64,000 nt of DNA, taken from Candidatus Liberimonas magnetica. GTDB lineage: Bacteria > Elusimicrobiota > Endomicrobiia > Endomicrobiales > JAFGIL01. The first letter of the stretch is position 1. The number at the start of each line of letters is the position of its first letter. Made by a program: the position numbers and the translations under genes. Shown in pieces: positions 24,375 through 33,302 of the stretch. The stretch lies in assembly GCA_020523885.1 (NCBI GenBank), contig JAJAPY010000009.1, positions 1-64,000 of the forward strand, given 5' to 3'. The notes beneath the pieces are model-generated. The model saw only the letters and a list, made by a program, of their open reading frames with translations, did not search any database and had not been told where the DNA came from.

Positions 24375-27300
24375 TTAGTGTTGAACAACGAACTTGCGCT
24401 TGGAGTACTTCTCAGTACTTCCATTATCATACGTCATTTTCAAAAGGTATAAATAAACCCCAGGCGCCAGCCTGCCAACATCGATGCTTGAACCCTGTGT
24501 GCCCGCTGACTTTCTTTCGTCCTGAGCGTACATCAGGTTCCCGATCTCGTTGTAAACACGGAGATTCACTTGCCCTGCTCCAGCCATGAAATAGGCTATG
24601 CTGGCAGTGCTCCCTGTGGTGGGTGATGGAAATATATAAGGGTCAAAGTAACCGTTGACAACGGGCGTGAGAAAGTACGTAAATTTATCCGCAGGAACAA
24701 TGGCGGATGAACCGTTCAAGCTCGTAGCTACAACGTCTACTACCCCTACTGCATGTGCATTTGTTACAGCCGTTATCTGATTATCAGAATCAACGCTATA
24801 ACTCGCTGCGTTCAGGTCTCCAAATTTGACGCCGTTTGCGCCGATAACTCGGGTAAACCCTGAACCGGTAATGACTACTGTTGTGCCGCCTGCTGAGGTA
24901 CCGATAGCCGGATTGAGCCCTGTGATCGAAGGCGCTGGCATGGCCACACTATAATAAGTGTAGTTATCTGCCGGCACGATCGCAGATGAGCCGTTCAAGC
25001 TCGTAACTACGATGTCCACAACCCCGGCTAGATGCGCCGGTGATACAGCCGTGATCTGCGTATTTGAATCAACAGTATAACTCGTAGCATTTAACTCACC
25101 GAACTTGACCCCGTTCACGCCTGTGACCGGGTTTGCACCGTTGAACCCTGTGCCGGTAATTACTACCGTTGTGCCTCCGTCAACAAGGCCGAGAGTCGGG
25201 CTTATGCTTGTGATACTTGGCGCTGGCGCTGGCGGTGTGACAGTAGAACCTACTAATGTATATGTGTAGTTATCCGCAGCCACTACAGGTGAGACACCGA
25301 TCAGTGTTGTCACTATAATGTCTACAATCCCTGCCGCATGCGGCGGCGTCACAGCCGTTATCTGTGTGCTGGAATTCACGCTATATTTTGCGGCGTTCAG
25401 CAGGTCGAATGTGACTTTGGTTGTACCGACAAACCCGGTACCGCTGATTTGAACCGTTGTGCCACCCAGGAGCGTGCCTCCGGCCGGTTTAACACCGGTT
25501 ATTGCAGGAGCGACCTGTGTGGAACCTGTTACAAAATATGTGTATATATCATTTGGATTAATCGCAGATGAACCATTCAGTGTCGTAGCTACTATGTCCA
25601 CCGGGCCCGATGCATGAGCCGGCGCTACAGCCGTGATCTGTGTACTAGTATTCACGGTATAACTCGTGGCTGCCAGAACGCCGAAATTGACGCTGGTTGC
25701 ATCGGTAAAGCCGGTACCGTTAATTATGACCGTAGTACCGCCTGCTGGGACGCCTCCTGTCGGATTAACCTTGGTAATCGTTGGAGCTGGCGTGGGCGTC
25801 GTAGAAGTTGAAATTGGTAAAATATATGTATATCTGTCATTCAGCCCGCTCGCAGATGAGCCTGCAGGATTCGTAGCTACGATGTGCACTACCCCCGCCG
25901 CATGTGGCGGTGAATTCGCAGTGATCTTCGTGCTCGAATTAACTACATAATTCGTGGTCAGAATTGAGAGCACATCGAACTTAAGGTTGTTGATGAAGTT
26001 AAACCCTGTGCCGGTAATGACTACTGATGTGCCACCTACTGTTGTGCCTGAGGGCGGCAAAACACCGGTTACTACGGGCACTCCATAATACGTGTAGTTA
26101 TCTGCCAGCACGATCGGAGTTGTGCCCGCCGGGCTCGTCGCCCTGACGTCCACCACACCAGCCGATATCTGCGCAGGCGGTATAGCTGTCATCTTTGTAC
26201 TCGTGATCACGTTATAACTCACAGCATTCACTGTGCCGAACGAGACATTGGTCACACCGGTAAACCCGGAGCCGAAAATTACGACAGGCGTTGTACTGCC
26301 TGTGACGGGCCCGAAATTCAGGTTAACGCTGGTTATCGCAGGTAAAAGCGCCGGTGATGTAGCTGATATCTTTGTTATGAAACCGTCTTTATCTCCTGCC
26401 TTTGATGCGAAAAGCGGAACAGCAGTCGGGTAATCAGCTGAATTGGTCCATCCGGACAAGTAAATATTATTTCCGGCATCCATGGCGATTCCCGTACCTT
26501 CCTGATCCGTCACGCCGCCTATAAATGTATTCCATACACGGGTATCTCCTGCAGGCCCTATTTCAGTAATAAAGGCTTTAGCAGTCCCGTTCTGTGCTGT
26601 ATACATGGGTGTATTAATGGAAAGAGGGTTCACAGTAAGAAAATCTGTGGACTCTGTTCTGCCTGTCACATATGCGTCTCCGAAAGTATCTATTATCATT
26701 GCATTCAAAGTATCCAGGCCTGAACCGCCCAGGAAGGTACAATATATACCGTCTGAATGGCCTGTATTAAGCATTTTCATTTTAAATACAAAATTGTCAA
26801 AATTGCCTACGATCGTTGTTTGTCCGACCTTTGCAAATCCGACCGTAATACCGTCTGTTATAGCGTCCGGGAAACTGCCGGAATTATTTTGGCCGGCTAC
26901 ATAAACATTGCCCGTGCCGTCCAATACTATGGCTGTCCCCTTTGATATCCCTGCGCCTCCCAGATAGGAGGAATAAACTAAATCTAAAGAGCCATTGCCA
27001 TTGGGGGCTATCTTTGTTATAAATGCGTCTTGCGCACCGCCAATCGTCAGCTTAAATGCGCGCGCCAGAGGAAGTACGCCTGAAGGAAATGTAGGCCAGT
27101 TTGCCACGGTTCCGCCGGTCACATATATATTGCCTGTGCCGTCAACCGCGATGGCATTGCCCTGAGTCTGGTAAACACCCGGGTCAGTGGCTCCGCCGAG
27201 ATACGTAAAATACTGCCTTAGGCCTGCTGAGTTGAATTTGGCAACAAAAGCATTTGCCACTCCTCCAGCTCCGCCGCCATTTTGTGTCTGATAAGCGCCG

Positions 27301-28637
27301 ACCGTTGCCGGCAGTCCGGTTCCTAAGGTATTATTAGAGGTTGTTCCTCCGGTCACATAGGCATTGCCTATGGTGTCTAAACAAACAGCGTTCGCAAAAT
27401 CAAGGCCCGCGCCGCCTATGAATGTCGAATATACCAAACTATTTCCGTCTGCATTCACTGCAGTGAGAAACCCGTCAATGCCGCCTTTATTCACTACCTG
27501 AAATGCGCCGGTGCTGAACGGAAACGAAGCGCCCGCAGTAAAGGTAGTGGAACCGCAGATATACACGATACCTGAAGGGCCCACAGCAATGGATTTACCG
27601 ATGTCGTCTCCTGCGCCGCCCAAATAGGTGGCCCACATGATCGAGCCTTGAGGGCTGAGCTTTATGACAAAAGCGTCAAAAGCTCCGCCTTTGTTTGCGG
27701 ATTGATAATGCGCCGCAACACCAGGGAAGAGATCTGCTACTACAGCCGTCTGGCCTGTCATATATACAGTGCCGTCAGCTGTCACAGCCATGCCGTTGAT
27801 CCTGTCTTCTACGGTCGTTCCTAAATAGGTTGAATATACTAATGTAGGATCTATAATAAGTTCTTTACTTTTATCGTAAGCTCCAACCTTAAAACGAACC
27901 TGAGTATTGCTTGCCATAACAAAACAGCCTTCTACAGGTTGTCTTATATCCCCTGTTTTCTGGTAGAGCGCCGGGGCATTGAATGCCAACTGGCTGTCCT
28001 TTAAACTAAGTACCAGGTTGCCCTGCTTATCAAGTTCAAGGTTTTTGGCTCCCTGAAAATCCATGCTGATAAGGCCGGGGTTTGCACCAGGAGCGACTAC
28101 GAAGTCATATTCCAATTGCCCTTCATTGCCATAATATATCATGTCGATCCCGGGATAGACCTGCTTATACGCAACTTTGGAATACTTCTCCACGTTGGTC
28201 TGCCATTTCTTAGGGTCATTACCGGTCATGTAGTTACTATGACTTGCCAAAACATCCAGCCCTTGTATTATCGGGTCGGCATTGGCGCCTTTAAGGCTCA
28301 TGCGCACCACATCAAGCCCTTGGGCAGTTTGTGTTTTTAAACTCAGCACGGCTTCTGCAGGAGTTAAAAACAATGTATATCCCTTGCCGCGCGCGAGGAA
28401 TTTGACCGATGCATCGGTTTGTCCGCGGTTAGCTTCAAAAGATATTGGCAGTTTGGAATATTTCTCTTCTGCCTTGGCCTGAGCGCTTAGATCCATTGTC
28501 TTGGCCTGCCCGAATCCGTTCAGGGCTTCCATTTTCGGCGACATACTCATTGCCGCTGCCGCAGGAGTTATTGCCGCGGAACTTATTATCAAATTCGTTA
28601 CTAAGATCATACAAATTAACCTTGAAATTGATTTCAT
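24375..28637 (-). CDS. Giant secreted SBBP-repeat / IPT-TIG protein with sorting-like tail
   Basis: The ATG at 28637 (MKSISRLICM) with AGGAG upstream gives about 1420 aa. After the signal peptide comes a DUF7948-like domain (about 60-270; SFEANRGQTDASVKFLARG), then SBBP beta-propeller repeats (about 275-770; unit YVTGxT...DAFVxKxxxxG). Six IPT/TIG Ig-like domains follow (about 780-1330; GGTTVVITGTGF and AHAxGxVDIVxTxxxGSS in each). The FlgD/sorting-like C-terminus (RVYNEIGNLMYAQ, RLAPGVYLYLLK) ends it. Such proteins are cell-surface or exported adhesin-like molecules. It is driven by a dyad-type promoter at 28823-28869 with a leader of about 180 nt. Confidence 0.85.
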   Translation of the reverse strand: MKSISRLICMILVTNLIISSAAITPAAAAMSMSPKMEALNGFGQAKTMDLSAQAKAEEKYSKLPISFEANRGQTDASVKFLARGKGYTLFLTPAEAVLSLKTQTAQGLDVVRMSLKGANADPIIQGLDVLASHSNYMTGNDPKKWQTNVEKYSKVAYKQVYPGIDMIYYGNEGQLEYDFVVAPGANPGLISMDFQGAKNLELDKQGNLVLSLKDSQLAFNAPALYQKTGDIRQPVEGCFVMASNTQVRFKVGAYDKSKELIIDPTLVYSTYLGTTVEDRINGMAVTADGTVYMTGQTAVVADLFPGVAAHYQSANKGGAFDAFVIKLSPQGSIMWATYLGGAGDDIGKSIAVGPSGIVYICGSTTFTAGASFPFSTGAFQVVNKGGIDGFLTAVNADGNSLVYSTFIGGAGLDFANAVCLDTIGNAYVTGGTTSNNTLGTGLPATVGAYQTQNGGGAGGVANAFVAKFNSAGLRQYFTYLGGATDPGVYQTQGNAIAVDGTGNIYVTGGTVANWPTFPSGVLPLARAFKLTIGGAQDAFITKIAPNGNGSLDLVYSSYLGGAGISKGTAIVLDGTGNVYVAGQNNSGSFPDAITDGITVGFAKVGQTTIVGNFDNFVFKMKMLNTGHSDGIYCTFLGGSGLDTLNAMIIDTFGDAYVTGRTESTDFLTVNPLSINTPMYTAQNGTAKAFITEIGPAGDTRVWNTFIGGVTDQEGTGIAMDAGNNIYLSGWTNSADYPTAVPLFASKAGDKDGFITKISATSPALLPAITSVNLNFGPVTGSTTPVVIFGSGFTGVTNVSFGTVNAVSYNVITSTKMTAIPPAQISAGVVDVRATSPAGTTPIVLADNYTYYGVPVVTGVLPPSGTTVGGTSVVITGTGFNFINNLKFDVLSILTTNYVVNSSTKITANSPPHAAGVVHIVATNPAGSSASGLNDRYTYILPISTSTTPTPAPTITKVNPTGGVPAGGTTVIINGTGFTDATSVNFGVLAATSYTVNTSTQITAVAPAHASGPVDIVATTLNGSSAINPNDIYTYFVTGSTQVAPAITGVKPAGGTLLGGTTVQISGTGFVGTTKVTFDLLNAAKYSVNSSTQITAVTPPHAAGIVDIIVTTLIGVSPVVAADNYTYTLVGSTVTPPAPAPSITSISPTLGLVDGGTTVVITGTGFNGANPVTGVNGVKFGELNATSYTVDSNTQITAVSPAHLAGVVDIVVTSLNGSSAIVPADNYTYYSVAMPAPSITGLNPAIGTSAGGTTVVITGSGFTRVIGANGVKFGDLNAASYSVDSDNQITAVTNAHAVGVVDVVATSLNGSSAIVPADKFTYFLTPVVNGYFDPYIFPSPTTGSTASIAYFMAGAGQVNLRVYNEIGNLMYAQDERKSAGTQGSSIDVGRLAPGVYLYLLKMTYDNGSTEKYSKRKFVVQH

Positions 28638-28822
28638 GTCTATTTCTCCTTTTTTAAATTTTCCCAGCACTTTCTACATTATCTTCTTAAAACAGTCTTT
28701 GCTAATTTTACAAACTGCGCTTTAAAACTTTTCCTCCTTTGAATTTTAAATTAATCATGTTCATCTTGTCCTATCAGTCTTGTCCCTGCTGATTTACAGA
28801 GATCCTGCCAGATGTATATTCG

Positions 28823-28869
28823 ATTATATGCTAAGTTCAGTTAGCGGTCAATTGTACCTTGGTATAACA
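28823..28869 (-). promoter_or_regulatory. Dyad-type promoter 1 (SBBP/IPT and PorV-OmpA genes)
   Basis: On the minus strand: dyad TTATACC-AA-GGTACAA (28867-28852), -35 TTGACC (28851-28846), 17-bp spacer, -10 TATAAT (28828-28823). The start site should be near 28816, which puts the dyad centre near -43. The same architecture recurs at four other promoters in the window. Confidence 0.8.
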
Positions 28870-28880
28870 TTGTTTATTTT

Positions 28881-29459
28881 TCAAAAAAGAATATTTAACG
28901 CTAACGTGACCATTGTACCGCTGTCCTGAAAGTTTTTGTCAAGCGCATTCAAATCCTTGGATGTTACACTCTGCAGCCAGACATAGCGATAGCTTGCATC
29001 CAGAGAAAGCCCCTCGTTAATCATGATCTCAAAACCTGCCCCTGCATGCAGGCCGAACCGGAAATCAGTATTGCTGAAATTGGCCGGCCCGTTCACCTCG
29101 GTATAATACCATCCTCCGCCGGCGAGCAAGAATGGGTTCAAGCTGTTTCCCGGCATTAGATATACCAGTAAGCTGCCTTGAAAAGGATAAGTTGTGATAA
29201 TTGTGAAACTGTTGAAATTATTGCGGCGATAATCAATAGAACCTTCCAATCTCAAACTGGGAGTTAGATGAAACCTGGCTTGAGCTCCGGCATACCACTG
29301 CCCTTGGTCTGCGTCTACCGGAGTGGAATAGGTCGCGTGGGGCCCGATTGAAAATACTTTTTCGCTAATGCCAATTTCTCCGAATACAGCCAGCGGCAAA
29401 ACCAGCAATAAAGCTGACGTTATGATACATTCCTTAAGAGTGAAACTATTTTTATTCAT
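28881..29459 (-). CDS. Outer-membrane beta-barrel protein (OMP_b-brl), paralogue 2
   Basis: I start it at ATG 29459 (MNKNSFTLKECI) with AAGGATC upstream, giving 192 aa. The signal peptide ends near VFGEIG. The barrel ends TLALNILF. It is a close paralogue of the 19696-20271 product, with the same DADQGQWYAGAQ and LDASYRYVWLQSVTSKD segments. It lies 10 bp after the lipoprotein gene 29470-29898 and ends the transcript that begins at the lone receiver. The 9-kb separation of the paralogues suggests duplication within the envelope/stress block. Confidence 0.75.
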   Translation of the reverse strand: MNKNSFTLKECIITSALLLVLPLAVFGEIGISEKVFSIGPHATYSTPVDADQGQWYAGAQARFHLTPSLRLEGSIDYRRNNFNSFTIITTYPFQGSLLVYLMPGNSLNPFLLAGGGWYYTEVNGPANFSNTDFRFGLHAGAGFEIMINEGLSLDASYRYVWLQSVTSKDLNALDKNFQDSGTMVTLALNILF

Positions 29460-29469
29460 TGGGATCCTT

Positions 29470-29898
29470 TTAGTCCTTAAAAGCTTTTGCAAGATGTATC
29501 TTCACATCATCATCAGATTTCAACCTGACGATTCTCATATTTGGCTGATTGAATTTGACTTCAAATCCGGTTTCCTTCCTAATTATATTTTCGAGGCCTT
29601 TATAAGACCAATTTTTAGGATCAAATTTTACAATGTTTAATTTACCTACGTCCAAAGAACTCCTGGACGTTCCAGGAAGATATATTGCCCCGGTACCAAA
29701 GTCAACAGCAAAGGCAATGATCCCTGGAATTACAAACAACAATAATCCTACCCCGTCCATAACAGCGACTCCTGCATCGATCTTGCCGGCATGCTGCCCT
29801 CTGCGTTGAGGGTACAGAATAGTTCCGCAACCTAAAAATTGCGCAATTAAGACAGTGCAAATCAATACTTCTAATACACGGGCTAATTTTGAAAACAT
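29470..29898 (-). CDS. Lipoprotein of the GCGTI-YPxRRGQ type
   Basis: The signal has lipobox FLGC at about residues 21-24 in a 142-aa protein. The mature start GTILYPQRRGQ and VIPGIIAFAVDFGTGAIYLP (about 58-77, one membrane-like segment) are the hallmark of a lipoprotein family often mislabelled polyribonucleotide nucleotidyltransferase. The C-terminal half is charged and soluble. GGAGG lies 6 nt before the ATG. It sits in a run of small envelope genes behind the lone receiver. The function of the family is unknown. Confidence 0.7.
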   Translation of the reverse strand: MFSKLARVLEVLICTVLIAQFLGCGTILYPQRRGQHAGKIDAGVAVMDGVGLLLFVIPGIIAFAVDFGTGAIYLPGTSRSSLDVGKLNIVKFDPKNWSYKGLENIIRKETGFEVKFNQPNMRIVRLKSDDDVKIHLAKAFKD

Positions 29899-29968
29899 TT
29901 TTCCTCCGATAAAATATGAATCTGATTCAAATACTTATTTATCTGGTGCGGGATTAATATTAAAATCT

Positions 29969-30562
29969 TTACACTTTTACTTCATCGCTATAAGGTTCTT
30001 TTAGCTCTATCTTGACTCCGTCAATATTGCAGGTTGCCGCCTTTTTAACTTTGTTACCGGCATCTTTGCTGAACTTATAGGCCGCGTTTACCGCTTCCGT
30101 TGCGGCTATAGAAGCTGTTTTCTTGACATCTATGCCCATTTCCTTTGCTGAATGAATAACCCCCCTAAGCAGGCCTTTGGTCGCGGCGTTAAGGTCTGCT
30201 TCTGCTGCTATCGCCGCCTTAATTATCGCCCTTGCTAAAGAAGAGATAGATGCTATGGAACATAAAGAAATGAATTTATCATCTCCTTTAGCCGTCAGCC
30301 CTTTCAATATTCCTATTACTAGGGCTTTTACGCCGTTCTCCAAATTCTTTCCTGTTTCAACCACGCTAGTTATAGTAGAACTGATAACGTGCTGCAGAGA
30401 TTCTATCAACTCTTCGCCGTTTTTCTCTGTATCTTCAACAAGTTTTGTCACTTTTGGGTAGATATTATCAACAATATTGTTTACGATATTTTCTGTGCCT
30501 TTTATCACGCACTTGATGTCCTTATTTACTCCCTTAATAATGCTTTGGGCTGTCTTCTTCAT
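29969..30562 (-). CDS. Helical phasin-like hypothetical protein
   Basis: The ATG at 30562 (MKKTAQSIIKG) has GAGGAGA upstream; an ATG five codons earlier has no site. The protein of about 197 aa has no signal peptide. It is almost all amphipathic helix with repeated Val/Ile heptads (IVNNIVDNIYPKVTKLVEDT) and an Ala-rich centre (SSLARAIIKAAIAAEADLNAA). It resembles phasin or apolipoprotein-like surface-binding proteins in composition, but no family is certain. It lies between the BON-domain gene and the lipoprotein gene. Confidence 0.6.
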   Translation of the reverse strand: MKKTAQSIIKGVNKDIKCVIKGTENIVNNIVDNIYPKVTKLVEDTEKNGEELIESLQHVISSTITSVVETGKNLENGVKALVIGILKGLTAKGDDKFISLCSIASISSLARAIIKAAIAAEADLNAATKGLLRGVIHSAKEMGIDVKKTASIAATEAVNAAYKFSKDAGNKVKKAATCNIDGVKIELKEPYSDEVKV

Positions 30563-30579
30563 ATTATCTCTCCTCAAAC

Positions 30580-31179
30580 CTATTTTATCTTGCAGGCATT
30601 AGCGCCCTCTTTTTCGTTCCCGCAAGCATCATCATCTATAGTTGATTTACCGGCATCCTGACCGCCGATACAGGGTTTGATGATCATGTTATTTACCACA
30701 CCCGTGACGCCCTTTATGTTCTTGGCAAGTTTTCCTGCCAGCGCTTTTTCTTCATTATTGGAGACTGAACCGCTTAGGGTCACCAACCCGTTGTTCGTGC
30801 TAACCCTGCTGTTAACAGCGCTGGTAGTGCGATGAAACAAGAGCGCCACTTTAACCCTGGCAGTGATGGATGCATCATATATATTTTCAATCGTACTTTG
30901 CTTCGCAATATTTAATCCCTTATCAGCTGGAATTTCATTCTTGGCAACTTTGACACCTACTGCATCGTGATATTTAGGCAGATTTGCATTTTTTTTGATT
31001 GTTTTTTTAGCTGCTTTCTTCGGAGATTCCTTTACTGTTTTTTTTGGATCGGTCTGCTCCGTGCTGCATTTAAGCGGGCACGAGCCGCTCTTCATAATCC
31101 CGCAGGTATCACAGATATCGGCAAAACCTAAGCCTGCCATAAAAAATGTAGTTAAAATACAAATAGAAATAAGTTTCAT
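30580..31179 (-). CDS. Secreted BON-domain protein with N-terminal Cys motif
   Basis: I use the ATG at 31179 (MKLISICILTT; AAAGGA 8 nt upstream). The signal peptide ends near GFADI. The mature N-terminus has CDTCGIMKSGSCPLKC, then a Lys-rich linker (about 50-75), then one BON domain (about 110-175; ITARVKVALLF, NNGLVTLSGSVSN, VTGVVNNMIIK) and a Cys-containing tail. BON domains bind membranes or help periplasmic stress tolerance (OsmY type). The Cys motif recurs in the next gene upstream and may hold a metal or disulphides. Confidence 0.75.
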   Translation of the reverse strand: MKLISICILTTFFMAGLGFADICDTCGIMKSGSCPLKCSTEQTDPKKTVKESPKKAAKKTIKKNANLPKYHDAVGVKVAKNEIPADKGLNIAKQSTIENIYDASITARVKVALLFHRTTSAVNSRVSTNNGLVTLSGSVSNNEEKALAGKLAKNIKGVTGVVNNMIIKPCIGGQDAGKSTIDDDACGNEKEGANACKIK

Positions 31180-31225
31180 AATAAACATCCTTTTGGTCAT
31201 AATATCCTAAAATTCATCCGGAGCC

Positions 31226-31537
31226 TCAAAACGGGACAGATAAGACCTTCGTTTCTTTTTCCGTTTTCAGGTTCTTCATGTTTTGGGCCTCAGCAGCAGT
31301 TACTTTTCCTTTTTTGTTTTTTGTTGTTGTTTTTACTGGTTTATTTGATGCTTTATTTAATGCCTTCTTTTTGTCGCTCTGGGTTGCGCTGCATTTGAGC
31401 GGGCAAGTGCCTTCCTTCATTCCTGCACAAGAATTACATTCTGCGTAAATCATGCAGTTCATCAAGATCAGGGTTAAAACAATATTAATACAAAGCTTCA
31501 GAATTGAATCAACTGCCTTACTTGGGGCTATTTTCAT
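31226..31537 (-). CDS. Small secreted protein with CxxC...CPLKC motif
   Basis: This 103-aa protein has a hydrophobic export signal (about 12-32) followed by CNSCAGMKEGTCPLKC and a Lys/Thr/Asn-rich disordered tail. The motif matches the start of the BON protein downstream almost exactly, so the pair share a Cys4 module (C-x2-C-x7-C-x3-C). The start at 31537 overlaps the end of the small lipoprotein gene by 20 bp. A metal-binding or redox role is possible; no family is known to me. Confidence 0.65.
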   Translation of the reverse strand: MKIAPSKAVDSILKLCINIVLTLILMNCMIYAECNSCAGMKEGTCPLKCSATQSDKKKALNKASNKPVKTTTKNKKGKVTAAEAQNMKNLKTEKETKVLSVPF

Positions 31538-31700
31538 TTTTTATATCCTTAATTGGCTGCTCTGTCTTTTGTTCCGTCTGCACTCCGTATCCTGCTCCTT
31601 CGTGCCCAATAAAATTCTGCAAAGTCCGGCTGCAGCCGGTCATGGCCATTACCAGGATCAACAGCATTAAACCCTGGTATTTTTTTATTACATGCGACAT
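31518..31700 (-). CDS. Small lipoprotein (60 aa)
   Basis: The ATG at 31700 has GGAGG 5 nt upstream and yields MSHVIKKYQGLMLLILVMAM followed by TGC, a clear lipobox (MTGC). The mature chain is about 38 residues, polar (SRTLQNFIGHEGAGYGVQTE ...). A frame open to 31832 would run through the hairpin at 31769-31788 and lacks a ribosome site. It lies downstream of the lone receiver and overlaps the Cys-motif gene. Function unknown. Confidence 0.6.
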   Translation of the reverse strand: MSHVIKKYQGLMLLILVMAMTGCSRTLQNFIGHEGAGYGVQTEQKTEQPIKDIKNENSPK

Positions 31701-31768
31701 GAAAACCTCCGACTTTATTCGGAGAATGAATGCAAATGTTGTCGCAGTAGGCCGCGTTATCAAAGAAG

Positions 31769-31788
31769 CCTCCGGCTTCAGCCGGAGG
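31769..31788. terminator. GC-rich hairpin after the lone receiver gene
   Basis: CCTCCGGCT-TC-AGCCGGAGG is a perfect 9-bp stem 53 bp beyond the receiver stop. The minus-strand continuation (CTTCTTTGATAA) is only weakly U-rich, so partial termination or attenuation before the small lipoprotein gene is likelier than a full stop. Confidence 0.45.
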
Positions 31789-31840
31789 AGCGTCACTGCC
31801 GGCAGGCATGTTTTTATTTTATTTATTTGCATCTTGTTTC

Positions 31841-32206
31841 TTAATATACCTTATTGATCAAATCTACTAATTCCTGGGCATTAACCGGTTTTTGCAAAAA
31901 CCCGGCGCCCCCGGTCTTTAAAACCTTATTCTTCAAACCGCCGTTTTTGTCCGCTGAGATTATAATAACCGGACGTTTTGATCCGGACTCAATGATACGC
32001 TTTAACGCTTCCATCCCGTCCAAACCTGGCATGTGAATATCCATGACTAAACAGCCCTTAGCGCTATTAGGCATCGCACTGAAATATTTCTCTGCGGAAA
32101 GATAAATGCTTACTTCAAACCCAAAAGTCATTAACAGGCATTTAAGCGCCCGGCATACCGATTCATCGTCATCTACAATAAAGATATGTTTCTTGTCTGC
32201 CAACAT
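31841..32206 (-). CDS. Single-domain response regulator (FixJ-type receiver)
   Basis: This 121-aa receiver has IFIVDDDESVCRAL with the acidic triplet, phospho-Asp in LVMDIHMPGLDG (about residue 56), and LQKPV with the Lys. It most resembles the receiver of FixJ-family regulators, such as the one in the kai operon here, but has no LuxR helix-turn-helix. It is driven by a dyad-type promoter at 32248-32292 with a leader of about 35 nt. It may therefore be a target of that regulator and compete for its phosphate. AAGGAG lies 10 nt before the ATG. Confidence 0.85.
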   Translation of the reverse strand: MLADKKHIFIVDDDESVCRALKCLLMTFGFEVSIYLSAEKYFSAMPNSAKGCLVMDIHMPGLDGMEALKRIIESGSKRPVIIISADKNGGLKNKVLKTGGAGFLQKPVNAQELVDLINKVY

Positions 32207-32247
32207 TTGCCCGCGCTCCTTGAGATATGCTTTGTGCTTTATATTTG

Positions 32248-32292
32248 ATTGTATGCTTAATTCAGGAAGCTATCAATTGTACCTTGGTATAA
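32248..32292 (-). promoter_or_regulatory. Dyad-type promoter 2 (lone receiver)
   Basis: Dyad TTATACC-AA-GGTACAA (32292-32277), -35 TTGATA (32276-32271), 17 bp, -10 TACAAT (32253-32248). The predicted start is near 32241, 35 nt before the receiver gene. Confidence 0.8.
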
Positions 32293-32348
32293 CAACCCCT
32301 TTCTGGAACAGATGCTTTACTGAACCTCCTTCAACTATTCATTGTGAA

Positions 32349-33128
32349 TTAATTGGTTACGGGTTGAGAGATAGCGTTTTGATAGACTCTTCTAATGAAT
32401 TTTTTTTCTACCAGATAAAAAAAGGTGAAGACTATAAGTTGATTTATTAAAACCGCGATCAAACCGTATTTTGAACCGCACAGAGCCGCAAGCGCGTAAG
32501 CCTGGAATTGCCCGACCCCGTACATGGGATTCTTGAAATATTTGTACGGCCCGGTTTTTACGAAGCCTGCTATTTTTTTTCCGAGGAACATGTCTTTCCA
32601 ATAATAGATATCTATCGAAACCACTCTTGCAGCCCACAGTTTCATGGTAAAGCCAAATATACAGACTATTACTAATAATATGTATAGAAACCCCTTATGA
32701 ATAAAATCCGGCAGGCTTCCCGCTGTTGAAGAGATGATATACCCGATACTTACTGCATTGTGAAAAAAAATAAAACCCAGTGTCGCTTCATATGCTAAAT
32801 ACCCTTCATTTTCACTGCCCCATTTCTTAATGAACCAATGGCGATACCCATCTTCTGAAAGGACAAGGGTTATAAAACATATATAAAACACCTCTATCAT
32901 GACAAAATAGAAAATAGCAAGCGTGTAGTTGTACGGCTGGTAATTGACAAGATATATGAAAAAAATAAAAGATAGTAATAGGGCAATTATTCTGGGCTGA
33001 GTGGTGTGTTTTATTACAAATCCCGAAATGGAGGCCACAAGCTCTATAAAAATGTTGGTCTCCTTAAAGAGATTAGTAAAGTAATATTGAATTCGATTTT
33101 CTCGCTTTATTGCATTCTTGGAGTTCAT
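32349..33128 (-). CDS. Membrane methyltransferase, PEMT/ICMT-like
   Basis: The product has about six membrane helices and the C-terminal signature of phospholipid/isoprenylcysteine methyltransferases: TGPYKYFKNPMYGVGQFQAY (SAM-binding HPxY-like, with Asn for the usual His) near residue 195 and EKKFIRRVY at the end. The likely substrate is a lipid head group or quinone-like molecule; it cannot be told here. I start it at ATG 33128 (MNSKNAIKRENRI). The -10 box of the dyad promoter is at 33135-33140, so the mRNA would begin at or next to this ATG, implying a leaderless transcript. Confidence 0.7.
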   Translation of the reverse strand: MNSKNAIKRENRIQYYFTNLFKETNIFIELVASISGFVIKHTTQPRIIALLLSFIFFIYLVNYQPYNYTLAIFYFVMIEVFYICFITLVLSEDGYRHWFIKKWGSENEGYLAYEATLGFIFFHNAVSIGYIISSTAGSLPDFIHKGFLYILLVIVCIFGFTMKLWAARVVSIDIYYWKDMFLGKKIAGFVKTGPYKYFKNPMYGVGQFQAYALAALCGSKYGLIAVLINQLIVFTFFYLVEKKFIRRVYQNAISQPVTN

Positions 33129-33134
33129 AGTTGG

Positions 33135-33179
33135 ATTATATGGCAAATACAGTAAGCGGTCAATTGTACCTTGGTATAA
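33135..33179 (-). promoter_or_regulatory. Dyad-type promoter 3 (PEMT-like gene)
   Basis: Dyad TTATACC-AA-GGTACAA (33179-33164), -35 TTGACC (33163-33158), 17 bp, -10 TATAAT (33140-33135). The start site falls near 33128, which is the ATG itself. Confidence 0.8.
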
Positions 33180-33302
33180 CAGGTTTTTGGCGATTGGTTA
33201 TTTATTTTAGATTTTTTAAGGATTCGTAATTGTAGTTTCGAAATTGTCTGTATTTGTTGACGGGCTTAGGCAGGATCTTTCTGATTTTACAATATAGTTT
33301 TT

